A stretch of 64,000 nucleotides of DNA from Streptomyces olindensis (GCA_000696115.1 JJOH01000108.1:3661-67660); one strand, 5' to 3'. Positions 8,165-16,902 are shown, counted from the stretch's first letter. Program-made: numbers and translations. The notes: generated by a model not told the origin, from the letters alone.

Positions 8165-10384
8165 GTGACTGACTCGACCATCATCTATACGCACACTGAC
8201 GAGGCCCCCGCCCTGGCGACGTATTCCTTCCTGCCGGTGGTCCGGGCGTACGCCTCGCAGGCGGGTGTCCCGGTGGAGACCCGCGACATCTCGCTGGCCG
8301 GGCGCATCATCGCCGTGTTCCCGGAGTACCTGACCGAGGACCAGCGCATCCCGGACGCCCTCGCGGAGCTCGGCGAGCTGGCCAAGACGCCCGCCGCCAA
8401 CATCATCAAGCTGCCGAACATCTCGGCGTCCATCCCGCAGCTCAAGGCCGCCATCGCCGAGCTGCAGGGCCAGGGCTACGCGCTGCCGGACTACCCGGAC
8501 GACCCGAAGACCGACGAGGAGCGCGAGATCCGCGCCCGCTACGACAAGGTCAAGGGCTCCGCGGTGAACCCGGTCCTGCGTGAGGGCAACTCGGACCGCC
8601 GCGCCCCGGCCTCGGTGAAGAACTACGCCAAGTCCCACCCGCACCGCATGGGCGCCTGGACCGCCGAGTCCAAGACGGACGTGGCGACCATGGGCCAGAA
8701 CGACTTCCGCTCCACCGAGAAGTCCGTGGTCATCGCCGAGGACGGTGCCCTGCGCATCGAGCTCGTCGGCGACGACGGCACGACCACCGTGCTGCGCGAG
8801 TCCGTACCCGTCCAGCAGGGCGAGGTCGTCGACGCCTCCGTGATGCGGGTCGCCGCGCTGCGCGAGTTCCTGACCGCGCAGGTCGCCCGGGCCAAGGCCG
8901 AGGGCGTGCTGTTCTCGGTGCACCTGAAGGCCACGATGATGAAGGTCTCCGACCCGATCGTCTTCGGCCACGTGGTGCGCGCCTTCTTCCCGAAGACGTT
9001 CGCGCAGTACGGCGACAAGCTCGCCGCGGCCGGCCTGACCCCGAACGACGGTCTGGGCGGCATCTGGAAGGGCCTGGACGCCCTGCCGGAGGGCGCCGAG
9101 ATCAAGGCCTCCTTCGACGCCGAGCTCGCCGAGGGCCCGGAGCTGGCCATGGTCGACTCCGACAAGGGCATCACCAACCTGCACGTCCCGTCGGACGTCA
9201 TCATCGACGCCTCCATGCCGGCGATGATCCGCACCTCCGGCCACATGTGGGGCCCGGACGGCCAGGAGCACGACGCCCTCGCGGTCATCCCGGACTCCTC
9301 CTACGCGGGCGTCTACCAGGCCGTCATCGAGGACTGCAAGGCCAACGGCGCCTTCGACCCCTCGACCATGGGCTCGGTGCCGAACGTCGGCCTCATGGCG
9401 CAGAAGGCCGAGGAGTACGGCAGCCACGACAAGACGTTCGAGATCGCCACGACGGGCACGGTCCGCCTGGTCGACCAGAACGGCACCGCGCTGATCGAGC
9501 AGACCGTCTCGGCCGGTGACATCTTCCGCGCCTGCCAGACCAAGGACGCGCCGATCAAGGACTGGGTGAAGCTGGCCGTCACCCGCGCCCGCGCCACCGG
9601 CGACCCGGCGGTGTTCTGGCTGGACGAGACCCGCGCCCACGACGCCAACCTGATCGCCAAGGTCAAGACGTACCTGGCGGAGCACGACACCGAGGGCCTG
9701 GACATCCGGATCCTCAACCCGGTCGAGGCGACCAAGCTGTCGGTGGAGCGCATCCGCCGCGGTGAGAACACCATCTCCGTCACCGGTAACGTGCTGCGCG
9801 ACTACCTCACCGACCTGTTCCCGATCCTGGAGCTGGGCACCAGCGCCAAGATGCTGTCGGTCGTCCCGCTGATGGCGGGCGGCGGCCTGTTCGAGACGGG
9901 CGCGGGCGGCTCGGCGCCGAAGCACGTGCAGCAGCTGGTCAAGGAGAACTACCTGCGCTGGGACTCCCTCGGTGAGTTCTTCGCGCTGGTGCCGTCCTTC
10001 GAGCAGTACGCGAAGGTGACGGGCAACGCCCGCGCCCAGGTCCTGGCCGACACCCTCGACCGGGCCACGGCGACCTTCCTCAACGAGGACAAGTCCCCGA
10101 CCCGTCGCGTCGGCGGCATCGACAACCGCGGCAGCCACTTCTACCTGTCCCTGTACTGGGCGCAGGAGCTGGCCAAGCAGACCGACGACGCGGACCTGGC
10201 CAAGGCCTTCGGCCCGATCGCCGAGACGCTCGCCGCGAACGAGCAGAAGATCGTCGACGAGCTGATCGCCGCCCAGGGCAAGCCGGTCGACATCGGCGGC
10301 TACTACCAGCCCGACCCGGCGAAGGCCGCGGAGGCCATGCGCCCGTCCGCCACGTGGAACGAGGCCCTGGCGTCCCTGAGCTGA
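8165..10384 (+). CDS. idh: NADP-dependent isocitrate dehydrogenase, monomeric type
   Basis: A 739-aa protein, the normal length of the monomeric IDH-II family. The GTG at 8165 starts the expected N-terminus (TDSTIIYTHTDEAPALATYSFLP). Recognisable blocks include the substrate region (GNSDRRAPASVKNYAK), LKATMMKVSDPIVFGHVV, DASMPAMIRTSGHMW, and NVLRDYLTDLFPILELGTSAKML with GSAPKHVQQ. It oxidises isocitrate to 2-oxoglutarate with NADP in the TCA cycle. Upstream, ATCTTGATGTCGAG near 8121-8134 is a weak inverted repeat that may mark the promoter or operator. A strong terminator follows. From memory this is single-copy SCO7000 in S. coelicolor. Confidence 0.97.
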   Translation: MTDSTIIYTHTDEAPALATYSFLPVVRAYASQAGVPVETRDISLAGRIIAVFPEYLTEDQRIPDALAELGELAKTPAANIIKLPNISASIPQLKAAIAELQGQGYALPDYPDDPKTDEEREIRARYDKVKGSAVNPVLREGNSDRRAPASVKNYAKSHPHRMGAWTAESKTDVATMGQNDFRSTEKSVVIAEDGALRIELVGDDGTTTVLRESVPVQQGEVVDASVMRVAALREFLTAQVARAKAEGVLFSVHLKATMMKVSDPIVFGHVVRAFFPKTFAQYGDKLAAAGLTPNDGLGGIWKGLDALPEGAEIKASFDAELAEGPELAMVDSDKGITNLHVPSDVIIDASMPAMIRTSGHMWGPDGQEHDALAVIPDSSYAGVYQAVIEDCKANGAFDPSTMGSVPNVGLMAQKAEEYGSHDKTFEIATTGTVRLVDQNGTALIEQTVSAGDIFRACQTKDAPIKDWVKLAVTRARATGDPAVFWLDETRAHDANLIAKVKTYLAEHDTEGLDIRILNPVEATKLSVERIRRGENTISVTGNVLRDYLTDLFPILELGTSAKMLSVVPLMAGGGLFETGAGGSAPKHVQQLVKENYLRWDSLGEFFALVPSFEQYAKVTGNARAQVLADTLDRATATFLNEDKSPTRRVGGIDNRGSHFYLSLYWAQELAKQTDDADLAKAFGPIAETLAANEQKIVDELIAAQGKPVDIGGYYQPDPAKAAEAMRPSATWNEALASLS

Positions 10385-10407
10385 CGGCCCGGATCCCCCG
10401 ATCCCCT

Positions 10408-10449
10408 GGCTCCGCCCCGGCCGGCACCGCGCCCGGCCGGGGCGGAGCC
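10408..10449. terminator. Strong terminator after idh
   Basis: A perfect 17-bp stem, arms GGCTCCGCCCCGGCCGG and CCGGCCGGGGCGGAGCC, with an 8-nt loop starts 24 bp after the idh stop. It has no U-tract, as usual in Streptomyces. It separates idh from the next gene on the same strand. Confidence 0.85.
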
Positions 10450-10523
10450 GTCTCACCCGCCGCACCCACCGCTTCACCCCGCCGCCTCACCCACCGTCCC
10501 CGATGCCACCCGGGAGCCGCCCC

Positions 10524-11312
10524 ATGACCGACGCGCCGCCCTCCTTCGCACTGCTCCCCGGGGCCGGCCACTCCCCCGTGATCCTCCACGTGCCGCACTC
10601 CGCACGGGACATCCCGGACGCCGTACGCGACGGGATCGTGCTCGACGACGAGGAACTGGCCCGGGAGCTGGACCACATCACCGACGCGCACACCGCGGAG
10701 ATCGCCGCGACGGCGGCCGGGCTGGCCGGCGTCAGGCCGTGGCGGTTCGTCAACCGGCTGTCGCGGCTGGTCGTCGACCCGGAGCGGTTCCCGGACGAGC
10801 GGGAGGAGATGCGGGCCGTCGGGATGGGCGCGGTGTACACGAGGACCACGCACGGCGATCCGCTGCGGTCCGAGGGCGTCGACGCGGGGCCGCTCGTCGA
10901 GCGGTACTTCCTGCCCTACGCACGGGCGATGACCGAGGCCGTGGCGGACCGGCTGGCCGCCACCGGGCGGGCCGTGATCATCGACGTGCACTCCTACCCG
11001 AGCCGGAGACTCCCGTACGAGCTGCACGGGGAAGGCCCCCGCCCCGCGGTCTGCCTCGGCACCGACTCCTTCCACACCCCGGCGGCGCTGCTGGACGCCG
11101 CCCGGGCGGCGTTCGGGGAGACGGAGCTCGACACCCCGTTCCGCGGGACCTACGTTCCCCTGGAGTACTACGGGACGCGGCCCGAGGTGAGCGCCCTCAT
11201 GGTGGAGATCCGCCGGGACACCTACATGACCGAGCCGGGCGGTCCCGCCGGACCCGGGCTGGAACGGCTCGCCGCCGCCCTCGCCGGGCTCGTCGACGCC
11301 GCGTCCCGCTGA
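10524..11312 (+). CDS. N-formylglutamate amidohydrolase family protein
   Basis: A 262-aa protein from the ATG at 10524, preferred over the ATG at 10503 because GGGAG lies 7-11 bp before it. It begins ILHVPHSARDIP and contains ELDHITDAHT, FVNRLSRLVVDPERF, DVHSYPSR and MVEIRRDTYM. These are the His, Asp and Glu clusters that bind the metal in the HutG-like amidohydrolase family. The family hydrolyses N-formylglutamate to glutamate and formate in histidine degradation. No other hut gene is near, so the physiological substrate is uncertain. Confidence 0.88.
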   Translation: MTDAPPSFALLPGAGHSPVILHVPHSARDIPDAVRDGIVLDDEELARELDHITDAHTAEIAATAAGLAGVRPWRFVNRLSRLVVDPERFPDEREEMRAVGMGAVYTRTTHGDPLRSEGVDAGPLVERYFLPYARAMTEAVADRLAATGRAVIIDVHSYPSRRLPYELHGEGPRPAVCLGTDSFHTPAALLDAARAAFGETELDTPFRGTYVPLEYYGTRPEVSALMVEIRRDTYMTEPGGPAGPGLERLAAALAGLVDAASR

Positions 11313-11373
11313 ACCGCCACCGGCTGGAGCACTCCCGCGCGGCAAGCGCCCGGGACGCGGCGAGGGTGGGTCC

Positions 11374-11529
11374 ATGACGGAGGAGACCACCACGCTGACC
11401 GGCCAGGCACCGCCCCCGGTGCGGGACTGGCCCGCCCTCGACCTGGACGGGACGGAGTTCGACCCGGTCCTCGCGGAGCTGATGCGCGAGGGGCCGCTGA
11501 CCCGGATCCGCCTGCCGTACGGCGAGGGC
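11374..11529 (+). pseudogene. Cytochrome P450 remnant (N-terminal about 52 codons)
   Basis: ATG at 11374 starts a sequence (VRDWPALDLDGTEFDPVLAE, then REGPLTRIRLPYGEG) that matches the N-terminus of actinobacterial cytochromes P450. Similarity stops after YGEG at 11529. The rest of a roughly 400-aa P450 (I-helix, ExxR, heme Cys) is absent and the frame runs antisense into the acidic-protein gene. It is a deletion remnant. The breakpoint is within about 16 bp of the stop codon of the convergent sigma-factor operon. Confidence 0.75.
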
Positions 11530-11544
11530 CGGGCGCGGCGGGGG

Positions 11545-12048
11545 CTAGGCCCGCAGCCACTCCGTCACCACCACGTCCGCGCCCGTGCGCAACCGCAGGG
11601 CGAACGGGCCGGCGGGCGGCACGTCGCCGGTGAAGCGGCCCAGGTCGTCGGCGGTCAAGGGGGATCCGGGCCGGGGGCCGCCCAGGACCTCGATGCGGGC
11701 CGGCTGCGGCGGCAGCACCTGTCCCATCAGCCCGTCCTCGGTCACCTCGACGTCGACGGTCACCTCGCCCGCCCGGAACGTCAGCATCCGGGGCACGTCG
11801 GTGACTCCCCGGACCGGGATGGCGTCGACGAGCGAGTCGAAGGTCAGCTCGGCGACGCGGGCGTCGAGGTCGTGCAGGGCGTACGCGTCCACGGCGATCT
11901 GCTGCAGCTCCGCGGGCACCGGGTCCAGCACGGCGGCGGCCTGCCGGAGCTCCTCCTCCAACAGCCCGGCGTCGAACTCCTCGTCTCCCCAGTCCTCGTC
12001 GCCGAAGACCTCGTCGTCCCTGTCGTCCGTGTGGTTCGTGCCGCTCAC
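11545..12048 (-). CDS. Acidic cytoplasmic protein, candidate sigma-factor partner
   Basis: A 167-aa protein with GTG start at 12046-12048, overlapping the stop of the sigma gene (GTGA). The first 35 residues are very acidic (DDRDDEVFGDEDWGDEEFD). A helical segment follows (LLEEELRQAAAVLDPVPAEL, then DAYALHDLDARVAELTFDS). A predicted beta-rich domain of about 90 residues ends the protein. It has no signal peptide, transmembrane helix or zinc-finger anti-sigma motif. Being last in an operon with a sigma factor and a protease, it may be a soluble anti-sigma or a protease substrate; this is inference from context only. Confidence 0.8.
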   Translation of the reverse strand: MSGTNHTDDRDDEVFGDEDWGDEEFDAGLLEEELRQAAAVLDPVPAELQQIAVDAYALHDLDARVAELTFDSLVDAIPVRGVTDVPRMLTFRAGEVTVDVEVTEDGLMGQVLPPQPARIEVLGGPRPGSPLTADDLGRFTGDVPPAGPFALRLRTGADVVVTEWLRA

Positions 12049-12620
12049 ATCGCCCCCCGGGCCTCGAGCCGGGCCCGCAGGCGCCGCAGACAGCGCTGGC
12101 GCAGCGGCCCGATGCTGCCCACCGCGATCCCCAGGGCGGCGGACACGTCCTGATAGCTGGGCGGCGGCGTGGCCATCAGCACACGCAGCAACTGCCTGCA
12201 CCGCTCGCCCAGTTCCTCGAACTCCTGCCACAGCCGCCGGACGCGTTCGCTCTGGGCGGCCGCCTCCTCGGAGTCGAGCAGCGACTGCTCCGGCGTACCG
12301 TCCTCGCTGACCCGGTCCAGGAGCTGCGGATCGTCCGTCAGGGTCAGCCGCCTGGAGCTGCGGATCACCTTCAGGCACTCGTGGCGCGCGGTGCTCGCGA
12401 GCCACGCGCCCGCCTTGTCGGGTTCCCGGATCCGCCCGAGGTACTGGGCGAAGCGGAACCAGGCGGTCTGGTACACCTCGTGCGCGTCGGCGTCGGAGAG
12501 CCGGTGGGCCCGCACCACGGACCACACCAGGGGGCTCAGCCCTTCCACGAGCGCTTTCCAGGCCGCCGCGTCGCCGTCGGCCGCGGCCTGGACGAGCGCG
12601 CCGGCATCAGTACGGTCCAC
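12045..12620 (-). CDS. ECF-type RNA polymerase sigma factor
   Basis: A 191-aa protein from GTG at 12618-12620 (VDRTDAGALVQAAADGD), preceded by a G-rich stretch. A longer form from GTG at 12684-12686 would overlap the protease stop (GTGA) and add 22 residues. Region 2 includes ADGDAAAWKALVEGLSPLVW and AWLASTARHECLKVIRSSRR. Region 4 includes LRVLMATPPPSYQDVSAALG and IGPLRQRCLRRLRARLEA. It should direct RNA polymerase to a small promoter set. It sits between a subtilisin-like protease upstream and the acidic protein downstream, in one overlapping operon, suggesting proteolytic control of its activity. Confidence 0.9.
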   Translation of the reverse strand: MDRTDAGALVQAAADGDAAAWKALVEGLSPLVWSVVRAHRLSDADAHEVYQTAWFRFAQYLGRIREPDKAGAWLASTARHECLKVIRSSRRLTLTDDPQLLDRVSEDGTPEQSLLDSEEAAAQSERVRRLWQEFEELGERCRQLLRVLMATPPPSYQDVSAALGIAVGSIGPLRQRCLRRLRARLEARGAM

Positions 12621-12682
12621 GGCAGCCCCACCCCTCGAGTACGGCACGTCATCGTACGCCGTGGAGGGGGCGGCTTCGGCCG

Positions 12683-14113
12683 TCACAGGGCCGGGGCGAG
12701 GCGCACGACCGGGACCGGGCGCCAGGTGGGCGGACGCAGCGCCGGGACGTGCGCCCCGCGCACTTCGGCGTAGCCGGCGTTCGCCGCGAGCAGGTGCCGC
12801 CGGGCCGTGCGCGGGTCGGTCTCCTTGTGCGCCGTCATGTGGGCGGCGACCATGCCCGCGGTCACGGGGGTGGCGAAGGAGGTGCCGCTCCACTGCGCGT
12901 AGCCCTCGAACATCACCTGGTCCGGCTTGGCGGAGGCGCTCTCGTCGCTCAGCACGCCGGTGTGGCGAGGGTGGCGGCAGGTGCAGCCGTAGGAGAAGCC
13001 GTAGCGGCAGGCGTCGTACGTGGAGTGCTGGTACACGTACGGCACGGGTGTCTCGAAGCCGGTGAGGGCGCTGGTGAGGCGCTCGCCGGGGGCGTAGACC
13101 TTCACCCAGGGGCCGTGGTTGGTGAAGCAGGCGCCGAACTCGCCGTCGCTGCGCAGGGCGCCGACGGAGAGCACGCAGTCCTCCCAGCCGGGCAGGTCGG
13201 CGTAGGCGGCGGGCCAGAAGGGAGTGGCGCTGCCGTTGTTGCCGGCGGCGGCGACGAGCAGGGTGCGCTGCTCGCGCAGTTCCCGCATGAAGTTCTCGAC
13301 GCCGAGCAGGCCGTCGGTGCGGCCGTTGGAGGTGCCGGCGGAGAGGCTGAGGACGTCGGGCCAGCCGCCGGCGTCGACGGCCTCGAAGAGCTTCTCGCCG
13401 AACTCGGACTCCAGGACGGCGCCGGCGTCGTTGAGGGTGCCGCGGACGGTGATGTCGGTGTTGGGCGCGACGGCGGCGACCAGCCCGGCGATGAACGTGC
13501 CGTGTCCGACGTACTGCTGGAGGATGCCCTGCTCGTCGCACTCCTGGACCTGGGCGTCGCCGCCGGTGTGGGCGAGCAGGCCGCAGGAGCGGTAGTCGTG
13601 CGTGAGGCCGGTGTCGACGACGAGGACGCCGACGGCGGTGTCCGGGTCGTGGGGCGTGTCGGCGGCGGCCGGGTTGGGTGGCTCGCTGAGCGGGGCGGGG
13701 ACCGGTTCGTCGCCGGGGCAGGCGTTGACCGCGATGTGCACCACGTGGTTGCGGGTGACCATCCGGTGTCCCGCCCGGGCCTCCTGTTCCCGCACGGAGC
13801 GCAGGGCGTGCGCGACGGCGCGGTCGGCGTCGCGGCCGCCCTCGCCGGGGTCGCCGACGCGGATCCGGGTGATGCCGCTGCGGTTGGTCCGCGGCCCGGC
13901 CCGGCGGACCTGCTCCTGGTCGAGGTCGGGTGCCGCCGTGAAGTGCGCCCGTACCGTGTCCTCGACGACTTGGGCCTCCTCGCCGTCGCGGACGAGGACG
14001 ACGCCCTTCTCGTACATGAATTCGGCCGAGTCGTCCGGGCCCATGGCGAGGGGCACGTCCGGCATCGAGCGCTGGATCTGGTCGAACTGCTCGTGGAATC
14101 GCTGAGGTGCCAT
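12683..14113 (-). CDS. Cytoplasmic S8 (subtilisin-like) serine protease
   Basis: A 476-aa protein from ATG at 14111-14113, with GGGAGGA 9 bp before it. All catalytic residues are present: Asp167 (VLVVDTGL), His204 (YVGHGTFIAGLV), the oxyanion Asn in AAAGNNGSATP and Ser412 (WSGTSFATPVTAG). A 150-residue N-terminal region precedes the catalytic domain. There is no signal peptide or lipobox, so it should act in the cytosol, unusual for secreted subtilases. Its stop overlaps the longer sigma-gene start, and it is transcribed divergently from the TPR-CHAT gene. Its substrate is unknown; the sigma factor, its acidic partner or the CHAT protein are candidates. Confidence 0.9.
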   Translation of the reverse strand: MAPQRFHEQFDQIQRSMPDVPLAMGPDDSAEFMYEKGVVLVRDGEEAQVVEDTVRAHFTAAPDLDQEQVRRAGPRTNRSGITRIRVGDPGEGGRDADRAVAHALRSVREQEARAGHRMVTRNHVVHIAVNACPGDEPVPAPLSEPPNPAAADTPHDPDTAVGVLVVDTGLTHDYRSCGLLAHTGGDAQVQECDEQGILQQYVGHGTFIAGLVAAVAPNTDITVRGTLNDAGAVLESEFGEKLFEAVDAGGWPDVLSLSAGTSNGRTDGLLGVENFMRELREQRTLLVAAAGNNGSATPFWPAAYADLPGWEDCVLSVGALRSDGEFGACFTNHGPWVKVYAPGERLTSALTGFETPVPYVYQHSTYDACRYGFSYGCTCRHPRHTGVLSDESASAKPDQVMFEGYAQWSGTSFATPVTAGMVAAHMTAHKETDPRTARRHLLAANAGYAEVRGAHVPALRPPTWRPVPVVRLAPAL

Positions 14114-14255
14114 GGCGGGTCCTCCCAGTGGGGCGACGGCGTCGGCCGGTGCCGTGGAGCGGTCGTCGATTCTCTTCGACAAGAGTCACGGTGCGGTCTT
14201 TTGATACAGCGCCACCCCCGTGTGGTGCGGTTCGCGGGCCACTACCATCCGAGGA
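14114..14255. promoter_or_regulatory. Divergent promoter region, protease operon / TPR-CHAT gene
   Basis: For the plus strand, TACCAT (14243-14248) lies 7 bp before the GTG at 14256, consistent with a leaderless transcript. TGATACAG at 14202-14209, inside TTTTGATACAGCGCCAC, reads CTGTATCA on the minus strand and could be the -10 of the protease operon. The same element occurs in the LuxR/metalloprotease intergenic region near 18669. Confidence 0.45.
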
Positions 14256-16862
14256 GTGACAGCGGGAAGCGAGTCGGTTACGGAACTGCTGCCGATGGTG
14301 TTCGCCGACCCGGGCGAGGCTCTCGCGAGGGCCCGGGCGCTGCTCGACGCCGACCCCTCCCCGCTGGACGCCTCGGTGGCGCATCAGGTGATCGGCATCT
14401 GGCAGCGGGACTTCGGCGATCTGCGGCTCGCGCTGAGCCATCTGCGGCGGGCCCGGGCGTGCGCGGCGCGCGCGGACTCGGCGGACCGGGAGGCGGACGT
14501 GCTGGCCACGCTGGGGGTGGCGCTGGTGCACGCGGGCCGCACCCGGGAGGGCCTGGCGGCGTTCGAGCGGGGCGTCGCACGGGGCGGCGGGCACACGCGG
14601 GCGCGGGTGCTGTACCGGCGGGCGTACGTGTGGTGGGTGCTCGGTCACCATCGCGAGGCGCTGGAGGACGTACGACGCGCGGTGCCGGTGCTGCGGCAGG
14701 CGGAGGACGTGATCTGGACGGCGCGGGCGCTGACCCTGCGGGCCACCGTGCATCTGGCGCTGGGTGCGGTGGAGCGGGCGGAGGCGGACTTCACCGCGGC
14801 CGAGGCGCTGTGGGACACCACCGGCCAGGAGCACGACAAGGCGGACGCGGTGGAGAGCCGGGGCCTGGCCGCGTTCCGGTCCGGGGACGTGCCGGCGGCG
14901 CTGCGGCTGCTGGACGAGGCGGAGGAGCGGTACGCCCGGCTGGGCACGCCGACGTTCATGCTGAACATCCGGCGCTGCGAGGTGCTGATGGCGGCCGGGC
15001 TGGCGCCCGAGGCGCTGGCCGAGGCGGACGCGGCGATCAGGAAGCTGGACGGGATCGGCGGGCAGTCCACCCGCAAGGCCGAGTTGCTGCTGGCCGCCGC
15101 GCGGGCAGCCCGCCCGGCCGGGGACCCGCACACGGCGATCGCGCGGGCCGCCCTCGCGGTACGGCTGTTCGCGGGGCAGCGGCGCACGTGGTGGGAGGCG
15201 CACGCCCGGCTGGTGCTGATCGAGGCGCGGCACGCTGCCGGGCGCGGCTCGGGGCGGCTGGTCGCGGACGCCGCCGCGGTGGCCGAGAAGCTGGCGTCCT
15301 TCGGTGCTCCGGCCGCGCCGGAGGCGTCGCTGCTGGCGGGCCGGATCGCGCTGGGCCTGGGCTGGACGGCGGACGCGGAGCGGCACTTGGCCGTCGCCGC
15401 GCGCAGCCGGCACAGCGGCCTGCCGCTGGCGCGGCTGACGGGCTGGTCGGCGCAGGCGCTGCGGGCGCAGGCCGCCGGGTCGACCCGGGGTGTCCTGGAG
15501 GCCTGCCGGCGCGGTCTGGACGTGCTCGACGACCACCGGATGACACTGGGCGCCTCGGAATTGCGGGCCCGCGCCACCGAACAGGGCGCGGAACTGGCGG
15601 CGTTGGCGCAGCGGGCCAGTCTGGTGTCGGGCGGGCCGCGACGGCTGCTGGTGTGGAGCGAGCGCTGGCGGGCCACCGTGCTGTCGGCCCCGCCGACCCG
15701 GCCGCCCGCCGACCCGGAGCTGCTCAGCGGCATGACCGCCTTCCGGGAGATCGCCTCGCGGGCGGAGGCGGCCCGGATGGAGGGCCGGCCGGTTCCGGCG
15801 CTGGAGCGTGAACAGCGGCGACTGGAGCGGGAGATCCGCTCCCGGACCCTGCACATGCGGGGCGAGGCGCCCGGGGGCGGCGACCGGTTCGACGTCGGGC
15901 GGCTGCTGGAGCGGCTGGGCGACGAGGTGCTGCTGGTGGAACTCGCCGTGCTCGACGGGCGGGTGCAGGTGCTGCTGTGCGGGCAGGGGCGGGTGCGGCG
16001 GTTCGAGGCCGGGCTGCTCGCGGAGGCGGAGACCGAGGCCGAGCACGTCCAGGCCGGACTGCGGCGGCTGGCCCACCCGGGGGCCGAGGCGCGGCTGCCG
16101 GTGGTGGAGGCGGCGGGGCGGCGGCTGGAGGAGCTGCTGCTGGGGCCGGCCGCGGCGCGGCTGGGCGGTGGCCCGGTGGTGATCGTGCCGCCGGGGCGGT
16201 TGCACCGGGTGCCGTGGGCGCTGCTGCCGTCGCTGCGGGAGCGGGTGCTCAGCGTGTCGCCGTCGGCGGGCAGTTGGCTGCGTGCGCGGGAGACCGCGCC
16301 GCCGCCGGACGGCTGCCATGTGCTGGTGCGCGGCCCGGGCCTGGCCACGGGCGGCGCGGAGGTGCCCGAGCTGGCCGGCCGGTACCCGTGCGCGACCGTC
16401 CTGGAGGACGACGAGGCGCGCGTGCCGCGGGTGTTGGAGGAACTGGACGGGGCGGCGCTGGCGCACATCGCCGCGCACGGCGCGTTCCGGGCGGACAGCC
16501 CGCTGTTCTCCTCGCTGCGGATGGCGGACGGGCCGATCGTCGTGCACGACTTCGAGCGGCTGGACCGCAGCCCGTACCGGATCATCCTGTCGTGCTGCGA
16601 CACGGCCCGCTTCGCGTCCGTCGGCGCCGACGAGCTGCTCGGCCTGGTCACCGCGCTGCTGCCGCTGGGTACGGCCGGGGTGGTGGCGTGCAGCGCGCCC
16701 GTGAACGACGCCGCCGTGGTGCCGCTGATGCTCGCGCTGCACAAGGGCCTCGGCGGCGGGCTGTCCCTGGCGGAGGCGCTGCGTGACGCGCGGGCCGCGC
16801 TGCCGGGTGACGCGCTGCACCAGGCCACCGGGTGGGCGTTCTCGGCGTTCGGGGCGGCCTGA
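14256..16862 (+). CDS. TPR-CHAT protein (caspase-like protease)
   Basis: An 868-aa protein from GTG at 14256. Residues of about 25-430 are alpha-helical TPR-like repeats (AREALEDVRRAV and AERAEADFTAAEALW style, Ala/Leu/Arg rich). A long helix around 500-540 leads to a C-terminal CHAT domain of about 300 residues. The catalytic dyad is intact: His741 in LAHIAAHGAF and Cys781 in IILSCCDTARF. The end (GVVACSAPVNDAAVVPLM, LSLAEALRDARAAL) also fits CHAT. Such proteins are usually proteases gated by the TPR part sensing a partner. It diverges from the S8 protease/sigma/acidic operon, with which it probably acts. Confidence 0.9.
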   Translation: MTAGSESVTELLPMVFADPGEALARARALLDADPSPLDASVAHQVIGIWQRDFGDLRLALSHLRRARACAARADSADREADVLATLGVALVHAGRTREGLAAFERGVARGGGHTRARVLYRRAYVWWVLGHHREALEDVRRAVPVLRQAEDVIWTARALTLRATVHLALGAVERAEADFTAAEALWDTTGQEHDKADAVESRGLAAFRSGDVPAALRLLDEAEERYARLGTPTFMLNIRRCEVLMAAGLAPEALAEADAAIRKLDGIGGQSTRKAELLLAAARAARPAGDPHTAIARAALAVRLFAGQRRTWWEAHARLVLIEARHAAGRGSGRLVADAAAVAEKLASFGAPAAPEASLLAGRIALGLGWTADAERHLAVAARSRHSGLPLARLTGWSAQALRAQAAGSTRGVLEACRRGLDVLDDHRMTLGASELRARATEQGAELAALAQRASLVSGGPRRLLVWSERWRATVLSAPPTRPPADPELLSGMTAFREIASRAEAARMEGRPVPALEREQRRLEREIRSRTLHMRGEAPGGGDRFDVGRLLERLGDEVLLVELAVLDGRVQVLLCGQGRVRRFEAGLLAEAETEAEHVQAGLRRLAHPGAEARLPVVEAAGRRLEELLLGPAAARLGGGPVVIVPPGRLHRVPWALLPSLRERVLSVSPSAGSWLRARETAPPPDGCHVLVRGPGLATGGAEVPELAGRYPCATVLEDDEARVPRVLEELDGAALAHIAAHGAFRADSPLFSSLRMADGPIVVHDFERLDRSPYRIILSCCDTARFASVGADELLGLVTALLPLGTAGVVACSAPVNDAAVVPLMLALHKGLGGGLSLAEALRDARAALPGDALHQATGWAFSAFGAA

Positions 16863-16889
16863 CCCGTCCCCTGTGCGGGTCAGGCCGCC
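16853..16889. terminator. Bidirectional terminator between TPR-CHAT and LuxR genes
   Basis: A perfect 14-bp stem, GGCGGCCTGACCCG and CGGGTCAGGCCGCC, with a 9-nt loop. The left arm includes the CHAT stop codon. It lies between convergent genes and can serve both strands. Confidence 0.8.
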
Positions 16890-16902
16890 GGTCCGCCGCG
16901 CC

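Noticed and set aside
11374..12153. A 259-codon plus-strand frame continuing the P450 start
   Set aside because: Only the first 52 codons match P450; the rest is antisense to the acidic protein and sigma genes.
14114..14182. N-terminal extension of the S8 protease from TTG at 14180-14182
   Set aside because: The ATG at 14111-14113 has a strong GGGAGGA site and the extra 23 residues look like chance coding.
11545..16862. Type III-E CRISPR (Craspase) system
   Set aside because: The TPR-CHAT and sigma genes recall it, but there is no repeat-spacer array, no Cas7-11-like gene and no other cas gene anywhere in the window.
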